From: OMII01 sp947467385
Lineage (GTDB): Bacteria; Bdellovibrionota_C; UBA2361; OMII01
Length of the DNA: 64,000 nucleotides
NCBI GenBank assembly: GCA_044360075.1
Contig: JBIKLA010000008.1
Location: forward strand, 62,001 to 126,000
Direction of reading: 5' to 3'
Notes under the pieces: model-generated
The model's input: the letters and a program-made list of their open reading frames with translations, nothing else
What the model was told of the DNA's origin: nothing
The model's database searches: none
In this document: one piece after another, positions 48,495 through 56,499 of the stretch
How the letters are laid out: the number at the start of each line of letters is the position of its first letter
Position numbering within the stretch: position 1 is the first letter of the stretch
Made by a program: the position numbers and the translations under genes

Positions 48495-50552
48495 GTGGTA
48501 GAGGGGCTTCCCGCACCAGACGCAAAAGACCTTGAGCTTCTCCGCTCACCGGGTCGGCGCAGCTACTCGAGCTTTATTATTCGCTCTGTGGTCGCGGTAT
48601 TAGGCGGCCTCGCCGGCATACTAATCACAGTGCACCTTCTGCGGGACGAGCATGCTGTCACCGAGGCTAGCCAGGTGGCGCATCAGCGGCTTGTCGCCGT
48701 CAACGCGCCCTGGGGACAGGAGCTCTCCACGCAAGTCCAAGAATACCAGGATTGGCTCGTAGCTCACGGGACCCGGACTGAGTATGAGATATTTAACGAG
48801 ATATCCACCCTGCTCATTCAGGGAGTCCTTGCCACCTCTCTTGATGAGTACTCGCAGGGGAGGGAGGGATTCTTCTCAAGGGTCCTGTTCTCGCTGCAGA
48901 CCGGATTGATCCGGCTCTCCTTCCTAATCATCGCATCCGCTCGCGCCTGGTTCGTGGTTGTAATCGGCGCGGTGATGTGGGGTCTCAGGAGCTACAGGCC
49001 TTACCACGGGGAGGATGCGCTCGGGCAGATGGGAAACGGGCGGCTCTTTTACTCGGGCTTGCGCGCTGGCCTCGAAAAAATTACTGCTGAGGGGGCTCCC
49101 GACGTGCAGGTTCGGGGGTTCGCATGCCCACAGCATGGCAGCTCGGTCGAGGCTCGAGCCTCGTCTATGTGGCGCGTTCTTGGCGAGTACGGGGCCCAAA
49201 ACGTCACGAACGAGGCGCTCGTTGCGATCCTCGTGAAAAACGGCGCAATAGCCCCTTATGTGGTGCCGTTTGAGGAGGATGCCATATTCGCAAAAGCCTT
49301 CAAGGGAAGCTCGCTTCTTGAGCACACGCCGGCGCTTCTTGAGGCTGCGCTTTCGCTGCATGCCCTCTTCGCCGCGGGCGAGGTCAGGGCGGGGCTTAGG
49401 GAGATTCCGGAACAGGCAATCGACCGTCCATTTGACTCCGACGAGTACGCGCTCGCAGTGAGATCGGCGATGAACAGAGTGCTTTCGCCGACAGACCGGC
49501 AGCAGCTGGGGCAGATTCCGGCGAGCGAGGTGGCAACGGCTGTGCTTGCGCTTCAGTGCGGCAAGGTCATGGCCCACTCATACGAGGGCGGCAGGTGGAT
49601 CAAGCGATCTCAATTCCCTAACCTGAGCGCGCGGGCCGTGCTCCACTCTGTGCTGGCATATCCCGAGGACTACGACTTCTACTCGCGCTCTCGCATCCGT
49701 CGTGCGCTCATCTATGCCTCGAGGTCCAGCTCCTTTGCCCCAGTGAGGATGCCGATAGGGCTTCCGCCCGACGTGTGGGTGCTGCGCCAATGGATGGAGG
49801 TGCTCATGGCTAATCCGCACGAGCTCTCCGGAGCAGCCGACGAGGTTGAGCTTGTGGGCCTGGTGCGCGCTGCACACGAGGCATGGGTCATGGACTTCCT
49901 GGGCGCATCAGGGGTGCTTGCGCCCGAGATATCCGGAGCGAGCTACGCCACCGCATCCGGCCTGCTCCTCGTCCCGCTCACGCAGATTGTGCAGGCCCTC
50001 CGCCGGTCGGTAGACGCGCCGTCGATCGCCCGCATGGCTGAGTTGCTTGAGGTGGTCAGTGCCCGTCAGCGGCTTCAGGCGGCGGAGCTTGCGAAGCGGG
50101 AGGGAGAAGCCCCGGATCCTCTCTCATTCGACCGCATCTTCCCGCCGCTGCGGGACAAGGAGACCGCCGAGTTGGCCAACCTGCATGCGCTGGCTGAGGT
50201 TGATGTTCGCGACTGGTCGGCGCTTCGCATCGTGCTGACCTCATTCGGCTGGCTTGCGCGGCGCGTTGGCGACTACACCGTGCCGGAGAGCTCAATCATC
50301 TTCGCCGTGTTCAAGTCGAGAGAGCCCCTGCCCGGGGCCAATTCGCTTGGGCTCGTGGGCAAGGCTGGCATGGTGCCGTTCCGTGGGGCCAAGCTTGAGG
50401 CGCGCTGGGGCGGCTCGTGGAGCGCGCGGTTCGCGTATGCTGACAAGGCGACGATGGCGGAGGCAACAGAGGACTTCGAGAAGCTGATGAAGGGCTTCGA
50501 GGAGAAGATTGAGGATGACCTGGCCAGCACGAACTCGCCGGTTAGTGCGTAA
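48495..50552 (+). CDS. Large membrane protein paired with the coupling ATPase, DotM-like by position and topology
   Basis: A 685-aa protein from GTG with AAGGGG upstream. It has one membrane span near residue 28-50, a polar loop of about 75 residues, then two close hydrophobic segments ('LIRLSFLIIASARAWFVVVIGAVMWGL', about 138-164), and a long cytoplasmic remainder of mostly helical, Leu/Glu/Arg-rich sequence. DotM/IcmP of type IVB systems has the same front topology and is encoded directly before the coupling ATPase DotL, exactly as here. The body is almost twice the DotM length and I see no clear DotM motif, so homology is unproven. It likely partners the ATPase encoded 9 bp downstream. Confidence 0.6.
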   Translation: MVEGLPAPDAKDLELLRSPGRRSYSSFIIRSVVAVLGGLAGILITVHLLRDEHAVTEASQVAHQRLVAVNAPWGQELSTQVQEYQDWLVAHGTRTEYEIFNEISTLLIQGVLATSLDEYSQGREGFFSRVLFSLQTGLIRLSFLIIASARAWFVVVIGAVMWGLRSYRPYHGEDALGQMGNGRLFYSGLRAGLEKITAEGAPDVQVRGFACPQHGSSVEARASSMWRVLGEYGAQNVTNEALVAILVKNGAIAPYVVPFEEDAIFAKAFKGSSLLEHTPALLEAALSLHALFAAGEVRAGLREIPEQAIDRPFDSDEYALAVRSAMNRVLSPTDRQQLGQIPASEVATAVLALQCGKVMAHSYEGGRWIKRSQFPNLSARAVLHSVLAYPEDYDFYSRSRIRRALIYASRSSSFAPVRMPIGLPPDVWVLRQWMEVLMANPHELSGAADEVELVGLVRAAHEAWVMDFLGASGVLAPEISGASYATASGLLLVPLTQIVQALRRSVDAPSIARMAELLEVVSARQRLQAAELAKREGEAPDPLSFDRIFPPLRDKETAELANLHALAEVDVRDWSALRIVLTSFGWLARRVGDYTVPESSIIFAVFKSREPLPGANSLGLVGKAGMVPFRGAKLEARWGGSWSARFAYADKATMAEATEDFEKLMKGFEEKIEDDLASTNSPVSA

Positions 50553-50561
50553 AGGATTTGC

Positions 50562-52739
50562 ATGGCTCGAAACTATAAGCGGTTCGATTACACCGCCATC
50601 CGCGAAGAGCAGATGCGCCAGTCGCTTCTGACGTCGGGGCTGACGTCGCTGGGCGCGCTAGGCGCGGCACTGTCACCGATGTTTTCTTCCGTTGATCCGA
50701 CGATTCTCTTCGGCCTGGGGCTCCTGCCCGCGGCTGCCTTCGGGCGCTCCGCCTTTGAGTGGGGAAAGCAGCGTTCGCTTGAGATTGAGCGCGCGAAGGA
50801 GTCGGCATTCCGCGGCGGACGCGAGGTGCTTGGGATGCCGCCCGAGCGTGATGCCCTCGGCCATGCAATTGAGGACGCCCGGGCAAAGAACAAGAAGATG
50901 CTCGATCGCTACTTGGTTGGATTCGAGCTGGATTCAGGGAAGCCACTGTGGGTTGATGATGACGAGATTTGCACGCACGGCGCTGTGTTTGCCAAGACCG
51001 GAGTGGGAAAGACGCTGTGGCTTGAGTCGCTCATCTTTCAACAGATGGCGCGCGGGCGCGCAAGCGGCTGCACCTTCATCGATGCCAAGCGAGACTCGGC
51101 AACCCTGGCCCACATTATTCTCATGGCGATGGTGACGGGCCGCATTGAGGACCTGATCATTGTCGACCCGTTCGAGAGCGTGCATGCATACAACTTTGTG
51201 ATGACGAACCAGCGCGCCGACGTGAAGGCCAGAAAGGTTCTACGCGCGGGCCTCCCGCCAACCTCCGACCAGAGCACAACCAAGCACTACGACCGCCTCG
51301 CAGCTGACTCCATTTACCGCATGGTGCGTGCCATGGAGAGCTTCGGCCTTGCCTGGTCTATTCGCGACATTGCCGTGGCGCTCTCTGCCTTCCAGCTTGC
51401 ATACCCGCACCTAAGAAATATGCTCAACAAGATCGGTGCCCGGCAGGCGATGGTTGAGCTGGGGCACCTTGCGTCGAGCTACCGCAGCGTGAAGGGGGTG
51501 CTCGACACGGCCCGTATCACGGACAACCTCCGCGGCATCGCATCCGAGCTCCATGCCATCTCGGGCAGCGAGGCGGGGGAGATCTTCTGCACCAAGTACA
51601 CGGACCTCGTTCTCACGGACGCGATACTGCGCGGCAAAATCATCTACTTTATGCTGCCTCGGCTTGAGGAAGCCGAGAGCGCAGCCCGCATGGTCAAGGT
51701 TTTTCGCGAGGACCTTGAGGTTTCCATAGGAGAGATAACGTCCTCGCGCATCCACAACCTTGAGGATCCGCACCTCGTCATTATTGATGAGGGCTCTTCG
51801 ACCTTTGGGCCAACATGGGCCAACCTCTTCGAGCTTGCCCGCCGCGGACGGTTTGCGCTGCTCTTCGGGGCACAGTCGACCGGTGGCCTCACCGATGCTG
51901 CGGCGGGCCTCAGCGAGGCGTTTTACGAGCGCGTCATGGCGAACGTAAACCTTAAGGTGATGATGCGCATCGGAGACAACCGCACCGCGGCTGACATGAC
52001 TGAGTGGTTCGGCAAGATAACATCGACCAAAAGGTCTGTGGGTGCGGGCATAACCACGGGCCTCTCAAGCACGCTCCTCAAGGGCTCGCTCGACCTGAGC
52101 GCAAGGCGCTCGGGCGGAGAGTCGCAGAGCGTAAGCTACCAGGAGGCGGAAGAGGATCTCGTCAGCGCTGAGGAGCTCAAGCACGAGATGTCGGCAGAGA
52201 AGGGGCTCGCGTGGTTCGACCTTGGCAACGGCAAGATCGTCAAGGGCCGCGCCTTCTGGTTCAACGCTAACCTGCCTGACACGTGGGAGGGGCGAGAGTT
52301 TATCGTTTATCCGGAGAAGCTTGAGGTCGACGAGATTGGCCTGGCCGACTGGGTCGACGAGCAGATCCTCTCGCAGGAGCAGGAGGAAACTTCACAGAAG
52401 TTTGCTCCAAAGCCGCGCGCGCAGGAGGTCCCGCCAATTCCAGAGAGGAGACCCCCGGCGGCGGGCGGCTCAAGCCCTTCCTCGGCCGATCAGCCACAGT
52501 CGGGTGCGTTTAAGTTGGGGCTTATGCCGAGGGGGTCGGCGCGGCCAAGAGGAAGCGTGACCGCGCTCATGAAGCCTTCTGCTGCGCCTCCGCCCGCGCC
52601 GGAGCCGCCGCCTGCGCCGCCCGAGCCAGCAAAAGCCGCCGCTCCCCAAGCAGAGAAGGGGAAGGGCAGCTCTACACCACCCAAGGATCCACCCCCCAAA
52701 GGAGGGCCTAAGTTCGGGCCCCTTAAACTCCGAAAATAA
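50562..52739 (+). CDS. Type IV coupling protein, TraD/DotL-type ATPase
   Basis: Hexameric ATPase that brings substrates to the T4SS channel. It has 725 aa. Two hydrophobic segments (about 27-63) form the membrane anchor. Walker A is AKTGVGKT (144-151) and Walker B 'LVIIDE' (405-410), with 'FGAQSTGGL' after it and a helical all-alpha insertion between them. 'TFIDAKRDSATL' and 'VDPF' are typical of the TraD/TraG group. The C-terminal 120 residues are disordered and Pro/Ala-rich, ending 'PKFGPLKLRK', which may bind adaptor or substrate. No relaxase gene lies nearby, so the substrate is unknown. Confidence 0.9.
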   Translation: MARNYKRFDYTAIREEQMRQSLLTSGLTSLGALGAALSPMFSSVDPTILFGLGLLPAAAFGRSAFEWGKQRSLEIERAKESAFRGGREVLGMPPERDALGHAIEDARAKNKKMLDRYLVGFELDSGKPLWVDDDEICTHGAVFAKTGVGKTLWLESLIFQQMARGRASGCTFIDAKRDSATLAHIILMAMVTGRIEDLIIVDPFESVHAYNFVMTNQRADVKARKVLRAGLPPTSDQSTTKHYDRLAADSIYRMVRAMESFGLAWSIRDIAVALSAFQLAYPHLRNMLNKIGARQAMVELGHLASSYRSVKGVLDTARITDNLRGIASELHAISGSEAGEIFCTKYTDLVLTDAILRGKIIYFMLPRLEEAESAARMVKVFREDLEVSIGEITSSRIHNLEDPHLVIIDEGSSTFGPTWANLFELARRGRFALLFGAQSTGGLTDAAAGLSEAFYERVMANVNLKVMMRIGDNRTAADMTEWFGKITSTKRSVGAGITTGLSSTLLKGSLDLSARRSGGESQSVSYQEAEEDLVSAEELKHEMSAEKGLAWFDLGNGKIVKGRAFWFNANLPDTWEGREFIVYPEKLEVDEIGLADWVDEQILSQEQEETSQKFAPKPRAQEVPPIPERRPPAAGGSSPSSADQPQSGAFKLGLMPRGSARPRGSVTALMKPSAAPPPAPEPPPAPPEPAKAAAPQAEKGKGSSTPPKDPPPKGGPKFGPLKLRK

Positions 52740-53095
52740 CAGGGGATAGAGCACCGTAGCGGCCCGTCGCTGAGATGCCGTCTTCGGGTAAGCGTAGGGA
52801 ATTATTGCAATTGGCCCTGTTGAGAAGTATCGTCGGTCCAACGAGAAGTTGCACCCCAATCCCTTCAGTTGCTGGGCGGAGAGGCCGAGAGATAGTAAAG
52901 GGGAAGGGGGGGATAGTGAGGCGCTCGCGGCTCAGTTGAGTGCTCATTCCGCAACCTCTCAAGTGTAACCGATCGCCCGATGAAAGTGGCGACTGTGTGG
53001 ACGCTTGAGCCGAGAGCGCAGGGAAAGAGGCGCTGTTGGTCCGGCAGTAGGGCGCTCAAGCGAGACGCACAGGTTTTAAGAAAGGTGAAGGTTCT
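52740..53095. other. Intergenic region after the coupling ATPase
   Basis: No gene is supported in these 356 bases. A possible plus-strand promoter TTGCAA (52805-52810), 17-bp spacer, TATCGT (52828-52833) would give a leader of about 260 nt before the next gene. The minus-strand frame across 52865-53332 lacks codon and motif support. Confidence 0.45.
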
Positions 53096-53575
53096 ATGTA
53101 CCGTGGCGGAGTAACTTTTTCGATCAGCAAGTCCTTCGGTCGCCTGCAGCTCATTCCCGAACCTCAAGGTCTGAGGCTCTTCTACACACCGATTATTGAC
53201 GGCGCAGAGGCTCCGGGCGCTCCTGGAAGCCTCGATATGATATTGCCGATAGACGCCATCGGCGGGCTTTGGGCAACCACTCGCGCATTCCTGTATGGCG
53301 TTGAGTCGCTCGATGAAAACGTGATTCTCCAAAGCGGCGAGAGTGAGAGCGATTCTGATACCCTTATTAAGCTGTATCGTGACAAGCCGCGTGGCCAGCA
53401 GGGCAAGCTGAGCGGCGAGGAAACGTGCTGGCTCCGCATCGTGACGGGGCGCACTGAAGAGGAGCGCCGCCGAATTAAGCTTGGACCCCGCGACCTTCTC
53501 TGTCTCGAGCTCTCATGCAACTCGGTGATGATGCTTGCGAGCGAGGCGGGTGCCCACAAGCCAGCGCTGATGTAG
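53096..53575 (+). CDS. Protein of unknown function downstream of the T4SS
   Basis: A 159-aa protein with GAAGG before its ATG, no signal peptide and no membrane span. The sequence is predicted beta-rich at the front ('GGVTFSISKSFGRLQLIPEPQGLRLFY') with a charged middle ('ESESDSDTLIKLYRDKPRGQQ') and an amphipathic end ('LLCLELSCNSVMMLASEAG'). I do not recognise a family. It has its own leader and may be independently expressed. Being next to the secretion locus makes it a candidate accessory or substrate gene, which is only a guess. Confidence 0.65.
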   Translation: MYRGGVTFSISKSFGRLQLIPEPQGLRLFYTPIIDGAEAPGAPGSLDMILPIDAIGGLWATTRAFLYGVESLDENVILQSGESESDSDTLIKLYRDKPRGQQGKLSGEETCWLRIVTGRTEEERRRIKLGPRDLLCLELSCNSVMMLASEAGAHKPALM

Positions 53576-53623
53576 GGGCTGGTCCAGCCCAGAGACTCAG
53601 TGCCTGGTTAAGCGACGCATGGA

Positions 53624-54928
53624 TTAAGTGACGCAGCGGAGAAACCGCGCCAGCTGACTCGCCTGGAATGTAATCGCCATCGGGTGCGGCCGCCCCGTTT
53701 GCGCGTCAACCAGCCACAGGGTGTTGTGCTCAACGACTTCAAATCCTCGCCGCTCGACGAGGGTGCTCAAGCTAAATTCGCGCGGGGATTTTAGGATCGT
53801 AAACACGCCGCCCGGGTCAGGCCTGTACTGCGAGCGCTCAAGAATCGGCTCAAGAATCGAGCGCTCATCCTTGTCGCGCCCCTCAAGAAGCGAAATGTGC
53901 ATGGCAGTGGCATTGTCCCCGCGCTCCCGCACAAGCTGCGCAACATCATCGAGGATCTCCCGCGGCGGCTCTCCCATCTTAAGCCGCAGCGAGAAGTCTC
54001 GGCCCTCTTCAGGCGTGAGAGCAGTAGGGGCGACGTCATCGTGGCGCTCAAGCACGAAACGGGCGCGAGGATCGGCCTCGTAGATGCCGCTCAGGCAGTT
54101 GCGCACAAGGTGGTCCCGCTCCCTGTGGCCGGGGCTGCTAAGCTCAAAAACTCCTGGGGTAAGCTCCGCCGCTTCGCCCCAGATCGATTGGGCGAGCTCA
54201 AGCGCATCCGCGTAGTCGGGGCCATACTCGCGCAGCAGCTCCGGGCTTCGCGAGCCTGCTGCCAGTTCAACGATAAACCTCTCGATGGCAAGGTGCGGGT
54301 CGGCGATGGGCGATGCCCCGCGGCGTGCCATAAATCCGGTTCGAACCTGCAGCGCCGAGAGACTTTGCTGTAGCATCTCATGAAATGCCGCTGCATTCGG
54401 GGCTATACCATCAGCCTGATCGAGCAGCTCTGTGACTATCTCGTCTGCGCGCGGACCGATAAGCGCCCGAGCGATTGTATTCAGGGGGCGGCGTGAGTCG
54501 GGCCGCTTGCCGATCGGGATCGAGTCGTCGATGAGCTGTGGCTTTCCGACGAGGATGGCATCGCTCGCCTGGTACATGCCGGCGATAGCCGCATAGTCCC
54601 GCCGGTAGAATGCGGAAGCTGAGAGAAAGAGGGTGGTCGCGTTGGGGTGCAGGTTCTCGAGAAACGCGATCTGCCCATGCCGTTTCGCCCAATTTGTGAG
54701 CTGCGTTTCGCCCACGACGTTGAGACATGGCTCACCGCGGCGCTCCAGGGCGATAGCGCGATAGAGCGCTGCGGCGGCTAGTAGGTTCGGTAGCGCCGAT
54801 CCGTACCGTCCGCGCTCAAGCACAAACAGCACTGAATCAACCGTGGATAGGTCAACCATAAGAGGCGGCATGTTGGGAGCGGGGCACCGGGAGTGTTCGG
54901 GCGTCCCTGGCGAGGGGCTAAGGTCCAT
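53624..54928 (-). CDS. Large soluble protein of unknown function
   Basis: A 434-aa protein with an intact frame and no signal or membrane segment. 'RYGSALPNLLAAAALYRAIALERRGEPCLNVVGETQLTNWAKRHGQ' near the front and 'LMVDLSTVDSVLFVLERG' just before it look like two Rossmann-like strands. The middle is helical ('RADEIVTELLDQADGIAPNAAAF', 'RFIVELAAG') and the end is mixed. No catalytic signature is recognised. No ribosome site supports the first ATG at 54928; ATG 54871 or 54859 are equally possible. It faces the preceding hypothetical gene tail to tail. Confidence 0.65.
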   Translation of the reverse strand: MDLSPSPGTPEHSRCPAPNMPPLMVDLSTVDSVLFVLERGRYGSALPNLLAAAALYRAIALERRGEPCLNVVGETQLTNWAKRHGQIAFLENLHPNATTLFLSASAFYRRDYAAIAGMYQASDAILVGKPQLIDDSIPIGKRPDSRRPLNTIARALIGPRADEIVTELLDQADGIAPNAAAFHEMLQQSLSALQVRTGFMARRGASPIADPHLAIERFIVELAAGSRSPELLREYGPDYADALELAQSIWGEAAELTPGVFELSSPGHRERDHLVRNCLSGIYEADPRARFVLERHDDVAPTALTPEEGRDFSLRLKMGEPPREILDDVAQLVRERGDNATAMHISLLEGRDKDERSILEPILERSQYRPDPGGVFTILKSPREFSLSTLVERRGFEVVEHNTLWLVDAQTGRPHPMAITFQASQLARFLRCVT

Positions 54929-55025
54929 GCCGGGGATGATAGCAGATGTTGCCGATCTGCCGAGCTCTTATTTTAGGCCGCAGGGTTGGATGCGCCGGTG
55001 GGGGCATTTATGAGATACTTAAAAG

Positions 55026-55784
55026 ATGCCCCCACGACAGAACAAAAAGCGCCCCCTTCATGAGCGGCTCGTCTCCGACGGCCTCGCTACCGACCGCACT
55101 GCGGCTGAGCGCGAGATCTTGGCCGGCTTGGTGCGGGTAGACGGTGAGCGAGTCGATAAGGCGGGAACCCTCGTTGCCGACTCCGCGGTTGTGTCAATTG
55201 AGGGGCGGCGGCAGCATGTCGGACGCGGTGCCCTCAAGCTGCAGGAGGCCTTTGCGCGCTTTCCGGTGTCGTGTGCCGGGGCGGTGTGCGCAGATGTTGG
55301 GGCGTGCACAGGAGGGTTTACCGAGATCCTGCTCAAGCAGGGCGCATCGAAAGTTTTTGCCATAGACGTTGGGTACGGAGACCTCAATTGGAGCATTCGT
55401 TCGGACCCGCGAGTGGTGGTAATGGAGCGCACTAACGCACGGCACCTGACGGAGCTGCCTGAGCCGGTGTCATTCGTTTCGATAGATGTGTCATTCATCT
55501 CTCTCTCAAAGATCCTGCCTGTAGTGGCCGGATGGATGGTCGAGGGTGGTACGGTCATCGCGCTGGTTAAGCCACAGTTTGAGGCCGAGCGCGCCGAGAT
55601 CGGCGAGGGGGGGATCGTGCGAGATCCAGCCGTGCATGCGCGGGTTGTTGCCGCCATTACCGAGGCGCTGCCCGGATGGGGCTTTGATTTTCGCGGGGTT
55701 GTGGACTCGCCGATTCTGGGCGGCGATGGCAACAAGGAGTTTCTCGTATGGGCGCACAGAGCAGGTAGCTCACTGGGTGAGTAA
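55026..55784 (+). CDS. tlyA: TlyA-family rRNA methyltransferase / S4-FtsJ protein
   Basis: A 252-aa protein with an N-terminal S4 RNA-binding domain ('RLVSDGLATDRTAAEREILAGLVRVDGERVDKAGTLV', about 14-50) and an FtsJ-like methyltransferase. The SAM-binding 'CADVGACTGGFTEILLKQGASKVFAIDVGYGDLNW' spans about 88-122, and 'FVSIDVSFISL' and 'LVKPQFEAERAEIG' carry catalytic residues. TlyA proteins 2'-O-methylate 16S/23S rRNA and were historically called hemolysin A. It has no close operon neighbours. Confidence 0.93.
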   Translation: MPPRQNKKRPLHERLVSDGLATDRTAAEREILAGLVRVDGERVDKAGTLVADSAVVSIEGRRQHVGRGALKLQEAFARFPVSCAGAVCADVGACTGGFTEILLKQGASKVFAIDVGYGDLNWSIRSDPRVVVMERTNARHLTELPEPVSFVSIDVSFISLSKILPVVAGWMVEGGTVIALVKPQFEAERAEIGEGGIVRDPAVHARVVAAITEALPGWGFDFRGVVDSPILGGDGNKEFLVWAHRAGSSLGE

Positions 55785-55909
55785 GGTGCTTTTGGAGGGC
55801 CTAAATGAGGTCGCCGACATGCTATGCTTGGGGAGTAACTGCCTGCTGCCGGCGACAGCCGAGATTTTAGCGGCTGAGAGAGTCGTCTGCCACAACCGAG
55901 AGGGAAAGC

Positions 55910-56254
55910 ATGGAACTCGCAATGTTTGGGTTTGCGACAGCGATCGTAGGGCTCTATCTTTTGCCAACTGTGATTGCAGCGGCGCGAGGCCATAATCAGA
56001 CTGGGCTGCTGCTGTGCTTTAATCTTGGTTGCGGCTGGATGGTCTGGGGCTATGGTGTGGCCCTCGTTTGGGCAATCGCCGGGCAAACGCGCGCGGAAGC
56101 TCGGGGAACCACACCGGAAGAGACGCCGGTATTTTACCCGGATGGCGACCCCGATGGTGGCGAGCCAGTGCAGCTCGTGCCAAGGCGCCCGGTCGTGCGC
56201 CGCGTTGGTCGGCGGCATCCCGGGCGGTGCGCTGGTCTTCGCCGGGTCGGATAA
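55910..56254 (+). CDS. Superinfection-immunity-domain membrane protein
   Basis: A 114-aa protein with two hydrophobic segments ('FGFATAIVGLYLLPTVIAAA', 'GLLLCFNLGCGWMVWGYGVALVWAI') joined by 'RGHNQT'. The pattern 'YLLPT.IA..RGH......LCFNL..GW...G..VALVWAI' is that of the Imm_superinfect family, named for phage T4 Imm and found widely in bacteria. The last 55 residues are polar, Pro/Arg-rich and not part of the family. GAGGG precedes the ATG. Role in this organism is unknown; T4 Imm blocks DNA injection by related phages at the inner membrane. Confidence 0.8.
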   Translation: MELAMFGFATAIVGLYLLPTVIAAARGHNQTGLLLCFNLGCGWMVWGYGVALVWAIAGQTRAEARGTTPEETPVFYPDGDPDGGEPVQLVPRRPVVRRVGRRHPGRCAGLRRVG

Positions 56255-56452
56255 AGGCGCGCCTGATGCCTTAGGGCTCCCGAGTAGTGCCTGACGGCGC
56301 TAGCAGGCGTCTGGGTGGGCCCAATGGCCAGCAGGGCAGGCACTCTCAATAGAACCTCCGCAGAAGGGGCTAAAAACCCCAAGTCTAATAGTTTAAGGCG
56401 ATTTTAAGGGCTCTTTGTAAGCGCGCTCTATTTTGTAATCGTGCTCTATAGT

Positions 56453-56476
56453 GACCGATAAGTAAAGTTATCGGTC
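56453..56476. repeat. Perfect 9-bp inverted repeat between convergent genes
   Basis: GACCGATAA (56453-56461) and TTATCGGTC (56468-56476) flank a 6-base loop, 24 bp past the dehydrogenase stop on the other strand. Position fits a terminator, yet neither strand has a T-run after it, so it may act as a protein site or an mRNA end-stabilising hairpin. Two nearby GCTCTAT direct repeats (56425-56450) lie beside it. Confidence 0.45.
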
Positions 56477-56499
56477 AATATGGGAATTGCCTCCAGGTA

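Noticed and set aside
37772..52739. The T4SS locus as an integrated conjugative element
   Set aside because: No integrase, relaxase, tRNA-linked attachment repeats or plasmid maintenance genes were seen within the window, and base composition looks like the neighbours by eye.
52865..53332. 155-codon frame on the minus strand
   Set aside because: It covers the start of a better-supported plus-strand gene with a ribosome site, and its composition is not protein-like.
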